The notes under the pieces were generated by a model, which searched no databases, was not told where the DNA came from, and saw only the letters and a program-made list of their open reading frames with translations. Shown here in pieces: positions 7,124 to 8,470 of a stretch of 8,470 bases of DNA (position 1 is its first letter; every line of letters begins with the position of its first letter). This DNA comes from an uncultured Chryseolinea sp. (lineage in GTDB: Bacteria; Bacteroidota; Bacteroidia; Cytophagales; Cyclobacteriaceae). The position numbers were made by a program, and so were the translations under genes. The DNA lies in the NCBI GenBank assembly GCA_946478915.1, contig CAMLER010000191.1, forward strand, positions 1 through 8,470, read 5' to 3'.

Positions 7124-7698
7124 GCACTTGTTTCACTCACCCTGATATCACCCAACAGCACGTCCCAAAACTCGATCGTTCTACCTTGAATCTGTGTTTT
7201 CTTCCGTTCAACGTAAATAGTAATATCCTTCTTGGTAGTATCCTTATACTTCAATCCGTCATCTGATTCCCCTTCAAAACGTTGGTAAATTGTAACCACG
7301 CCAACGTAACGGCCATCCGGCTGGCGCTCGAGGTCGCTTATGTAATGGATGTCGTACCAGGAAATAGTGACGCGATCATAGTTCAGCGCCATAAGACGTT
7401 CAAAATATTTGCGCACTTTATAGTAGTTGATTTCCTTTCTGTTCAAGGATGAAACGCCCATTTCACTGTCGGGTGCAAAAAGCTCTTCAGCACGATCCAT
7501 AACCCTCGTCGCTTCTGAAAAAGGAGTTTTCTTATTACCTATTATGCTAATGTATTTGCTTAGGTCGCGAACTTTTTCAAGAGCAAGTGAGTCGATTGCT
7601 TGTTTTCTGGCCGGACTGATATCAGCATTTTGAGCGGCCGCAGTGTATGCGACACACAATCCTATGACTAGAGAAAAAATAGATTTATTGTTAAGCAT
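7120..7698 (-). CDS. Conserved periplasmic protein of unknown function (192 aa)
   Basis: The protein has a signal peptide (residues 1-22, cleavage after TAAA before Gln23) and no other membrane segment. The mature part starts with a helical region (KVRDLSKYI, 42-50), then LFAPDSEMGV (73-82), VRKYFERL (95-102), and a run of beta strands (VTISWYDIHYI 110-120, PDGRYVGVVTIYQRFEG 127-143, FWDVLLGDIRV 177-187). The same order of elements occurs at the N-terminus of the LRR protein and, shortened, in the operon's lipoprotein, suggesting a shared NTF2-like or similar alpha+beta domain (inferred, not searched). It starts 22 bases after the lipoprotein gene, with an A-rich leader (AAACAAACGAAC) and no Shine-Dalgarno sequence. 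It ends in a 4-base ATGA overlap with the next gene, a sign of translational coupling. No enzyme signature is seen. Confidence 0.87.
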   Translation of the reverse strand: MLNNKSIFSLVIGLCVAYTAAAQNADISPARKQAIDSLALEKVRDLSKYISIIGNKKTPFSEATRVMDRAEELFAPDSEMGVSSLNRKEINYYKVRKYFERLMALNYDRVTISWYDIHYISDLERQPDGRYVGVVTIYQRFEGESDDGLKYKDTTKKDITIYVERKKTQIQGRTIEFWDVLLGDIRVSETSA

Positions 7699-7720
7699 GT
7701 TCGTTTGTTTTATATAGTTA

Positions 7721-8251
7721 TTACTGCTTTACCAGTTCGACTTCTGTTATCTTACCCGACGGGTCGAATTGCAAATTTCCGATCCGATCTGCCTTCTTCT
7801 TCTGATCCTTCAAATAGTTGAGGTAATCTTTGATGGTTGTGGGTCGGTCATAGTCCTTTTGTCCACCAGCTTCATGAATTACAATCAAAACCGGAGCATC
7901 GGGAGAAGCAAACATTGTTAGAGCTTCATTAATGCTACTATTGGCCGAAGCGGTATTATTTGAATTTGAGATTGCACTGAAATATCCTTCTAATCGGGAC
8001 TGCGGATTTTTTCGGGCGGCTTCTTCAGCCGCGCGCTTTGCGGCTGCTTCATCCGCTTCACGCTTAAGTCTGGCTTCTTCTTCCTGCTGCTTCTTTAACG
8101 CGGCAGCTTCTTGTTCCATCCTTGCTCTCTCAGCAGCGGCCGCCGCTTCTGCTGCTTTCTTTTTACTCTTACAGCCACCTGCAGCTGCCATGAGAATGAC
8201 AAGCAGGGCTAACATCAATAGTCTGGAGGAGTTTCGCATTAATTGTATCAT
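7721..8251 (-). CDS. Lipoprotein with Ala/Glu/Lys-rich coiled coil, first gene of the operon
   Basis: This is a 176-aa envelope lipoprotein. A hydrophobic signal (residues 10-24) ends at AAAGGC with Cys27 as the probable lipid-attachment site. It is followed by a basic KSKKK rather than the acidic residues linked to surface display in Bacteroidota, so a periplasm-facing anchor is more likely (inference). Residues 33-80 are almost purely Ala, Glu, Lys, Arg and Gln, giving a long TolA-like helical or coiled-coil spacer. The C-terminal part (86-176: RLEGYFSAI, MFASPDAPVLI, IKDYLNYLKD, PSGKITEVELVK) is a small globular domain resembling the 192-aa protein and the LRR protein's N-terminus. It heads the operon and lies about 50 bases from a good promoter match. 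ATG at 8251 or, four codons in, ATG at 8239 (MRNSSRLL) can both serve as start. Confidence 0.88.
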   Translation of the reverse strand: MIQLMRNSSRLLMLALLVILMAAAGGCKSKKKAAEAAAAAERARMEQEAAALKKQQEEEARLKREADEAAAKRAAEEAARKNPQSRLEGYFSAISNSNNTASANSSINEALTMFASPDAPVLIVIHEAGGQKDYDRPTTIKDYLNYLKDQKKKADRIGNLQFDPSGKITEVELVKQ

Positions 8252-8302
8252 CTCTGGTTCTTGGTTTGAATAAAAGTGTCTATATGTTAGTAATTATTGT
8301 GC

Positions 8303-8336
8303 CAAAATTATAAGTGGCCCGAAAGTAAAAAACAAA
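8303..8336 (-). promoter_or_regulatory. Bacteroidota-type promoter of the four-gene operon
   Basis: On the minus strand, TTTG (8336-8333) is followed after 22 bases by TAATTTTG (8310-8303). The latter matches the Bacteroidota -7 consensus TAnnTTTG exactly, and TTTG is the -33 element; the usual spacer is about 19-21 bases, so it is slightly long. Transcription would begin near 8296, leaving a leader of about 45-57 bases before the lipoprotein start codon. Its position directly upstream of the first operon gene supports it. Confidence 0.45.
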
Positions 8337-8370
8337 ATGGTTATTTTTTAAAGAATTATATGGTCGCAAT

Positions 8371-8470
8371 ATGCGAAAGATGGGCAGAAAAAATCCCAAC
8401 CCAGCGCGAATTTTTGACTTTTGGGCTAGAATTGCCCATCGATATTATGGTCAAGAGATAAAAATTAGTA
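8371..8470 (+). CDS. Possible start of a further gene (runs off right edge), unidentified
   Basis: From ATG at 8371 (or 8380) a plus-strand frame stays open to the window edge. Its 33 codons have protein-like, basic and aromatic composition (MRKMGRKNPNP, then RIFDFWARIAHRYYG), and I recognise no family. It would be divergent from the lipoprotein operon, with about 120 bases between the two starts. Doubts: a second plus frame (8360-8461, 33 codons, complete) and a minus frame (open from the edge to a stop at 8356-8358) are also free of stops here, and an inverted repeat overlaps. No promoter match was found for it. Confidence 0.25.
   Translation, partial: MRKMGRKNPNPARIFDFWARIAHRYYGQEIKIS
8379..8440. 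repeat. Inverted repeat GATGGGCA ... TGCCCATC
   Basis: Arms at 8379-8386 and 8433-8440 are exact 8-base complements separated by 46 bases. A second, closer TGGGC (8422-8426) can instead pair with GCCCA (8434-8438) around a 7-base loop, so two alternative stems compete for the same right arm. No T-run follows, so a simple terminator is unlikely. It lies upstream of the operon promoter and within the possible right-edge gene. It may be a regulatory site, or just chance inside coding sequence. Confidence 0.3.

Noticed and set aside
8008..8155. Ala/Glu/Lys-rich low-complexity stretch as a DNA repeat or a plus-strand gene
   Set aside because: The bias is explained by the coiled-coil segment of the lipoprotein on the minus strand; the plus-strand open frame over it is a shadow.

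Overview
The window looks like a chromosomal segment of a Bacteroidota bacterium. The main reason is a gene for a type IX secretion system (T9SS) membrane protein of the PorP/SprF family, a phylum-restricted family. Supporting signs are A-rich translation starts without clear Shine-Dalgarno sequences, a match to the phylum's promoter pattern (TTTG, a spacer, then TAnnTTTG), and a WcaI-type glycosyltransferase next to a Wza-like lipoprotein. Base composition is moderate (roughly low-to-mid 40s % GC by eye). The genus cannot be fixed from the sequence; a gliding or T9SS-bearing Cytophagia or Chitinophagia relative is a guess.

Left part (1-1630, minus strand): the start of an exopolysaccharide cluster running off the left edge. 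A WcaI-family glycosyltransferase is followed, 112 bases downstream, by the first 56 codons of a polysaccharide-export lipoprotein of the Wza/BexD type. The latter has a GTG start and is cut by the window edge.

Middle (1631-3874): about 840 bases with no convincing gene, containing two clean palindromes, separate the glycosyltransferase from a divergent plus-strand gene. That gene encodes a PorP/SprF outer-membrane protein with an unusual extra C-terminus: a charged linker and a SPOR-like domain, which is expected to bind peptidoglycan.

Right part (8251-3877, minus strand): a tight four-gene operon, every product exported. In order of transcription it encodes a lipoprotein with an Ala/Glu/Lys-rich coiled coil (176 aa), a 192-aa periplasmic protein, a 276-aa secreted protein and an 812-aa leucine-rich-repeat protein. 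Spacings are 22 bases, a 4-base ATGA overlap and a 14-23 base overlap, so the products are probably made together. The lipoprotein, the 192-aa protein and the N-terminus of the LRR protein appear to share one small domain. The LRR protein is built from three copies of a module: a WW..L...W opening motif, 22-residue repeats, and a V-x-x-F...V-I-Y closing cap. A good Bacteroidota-type promoter lies just upstream of the lipoprotein. I know of no described system with this composition, and it is the best candidate for something new here. Its last gene ends two bases from the stop codon of the PorP/SprF gene.

The last 100 bases may hold the start of another plus-strand gene, but the evidence is weak.
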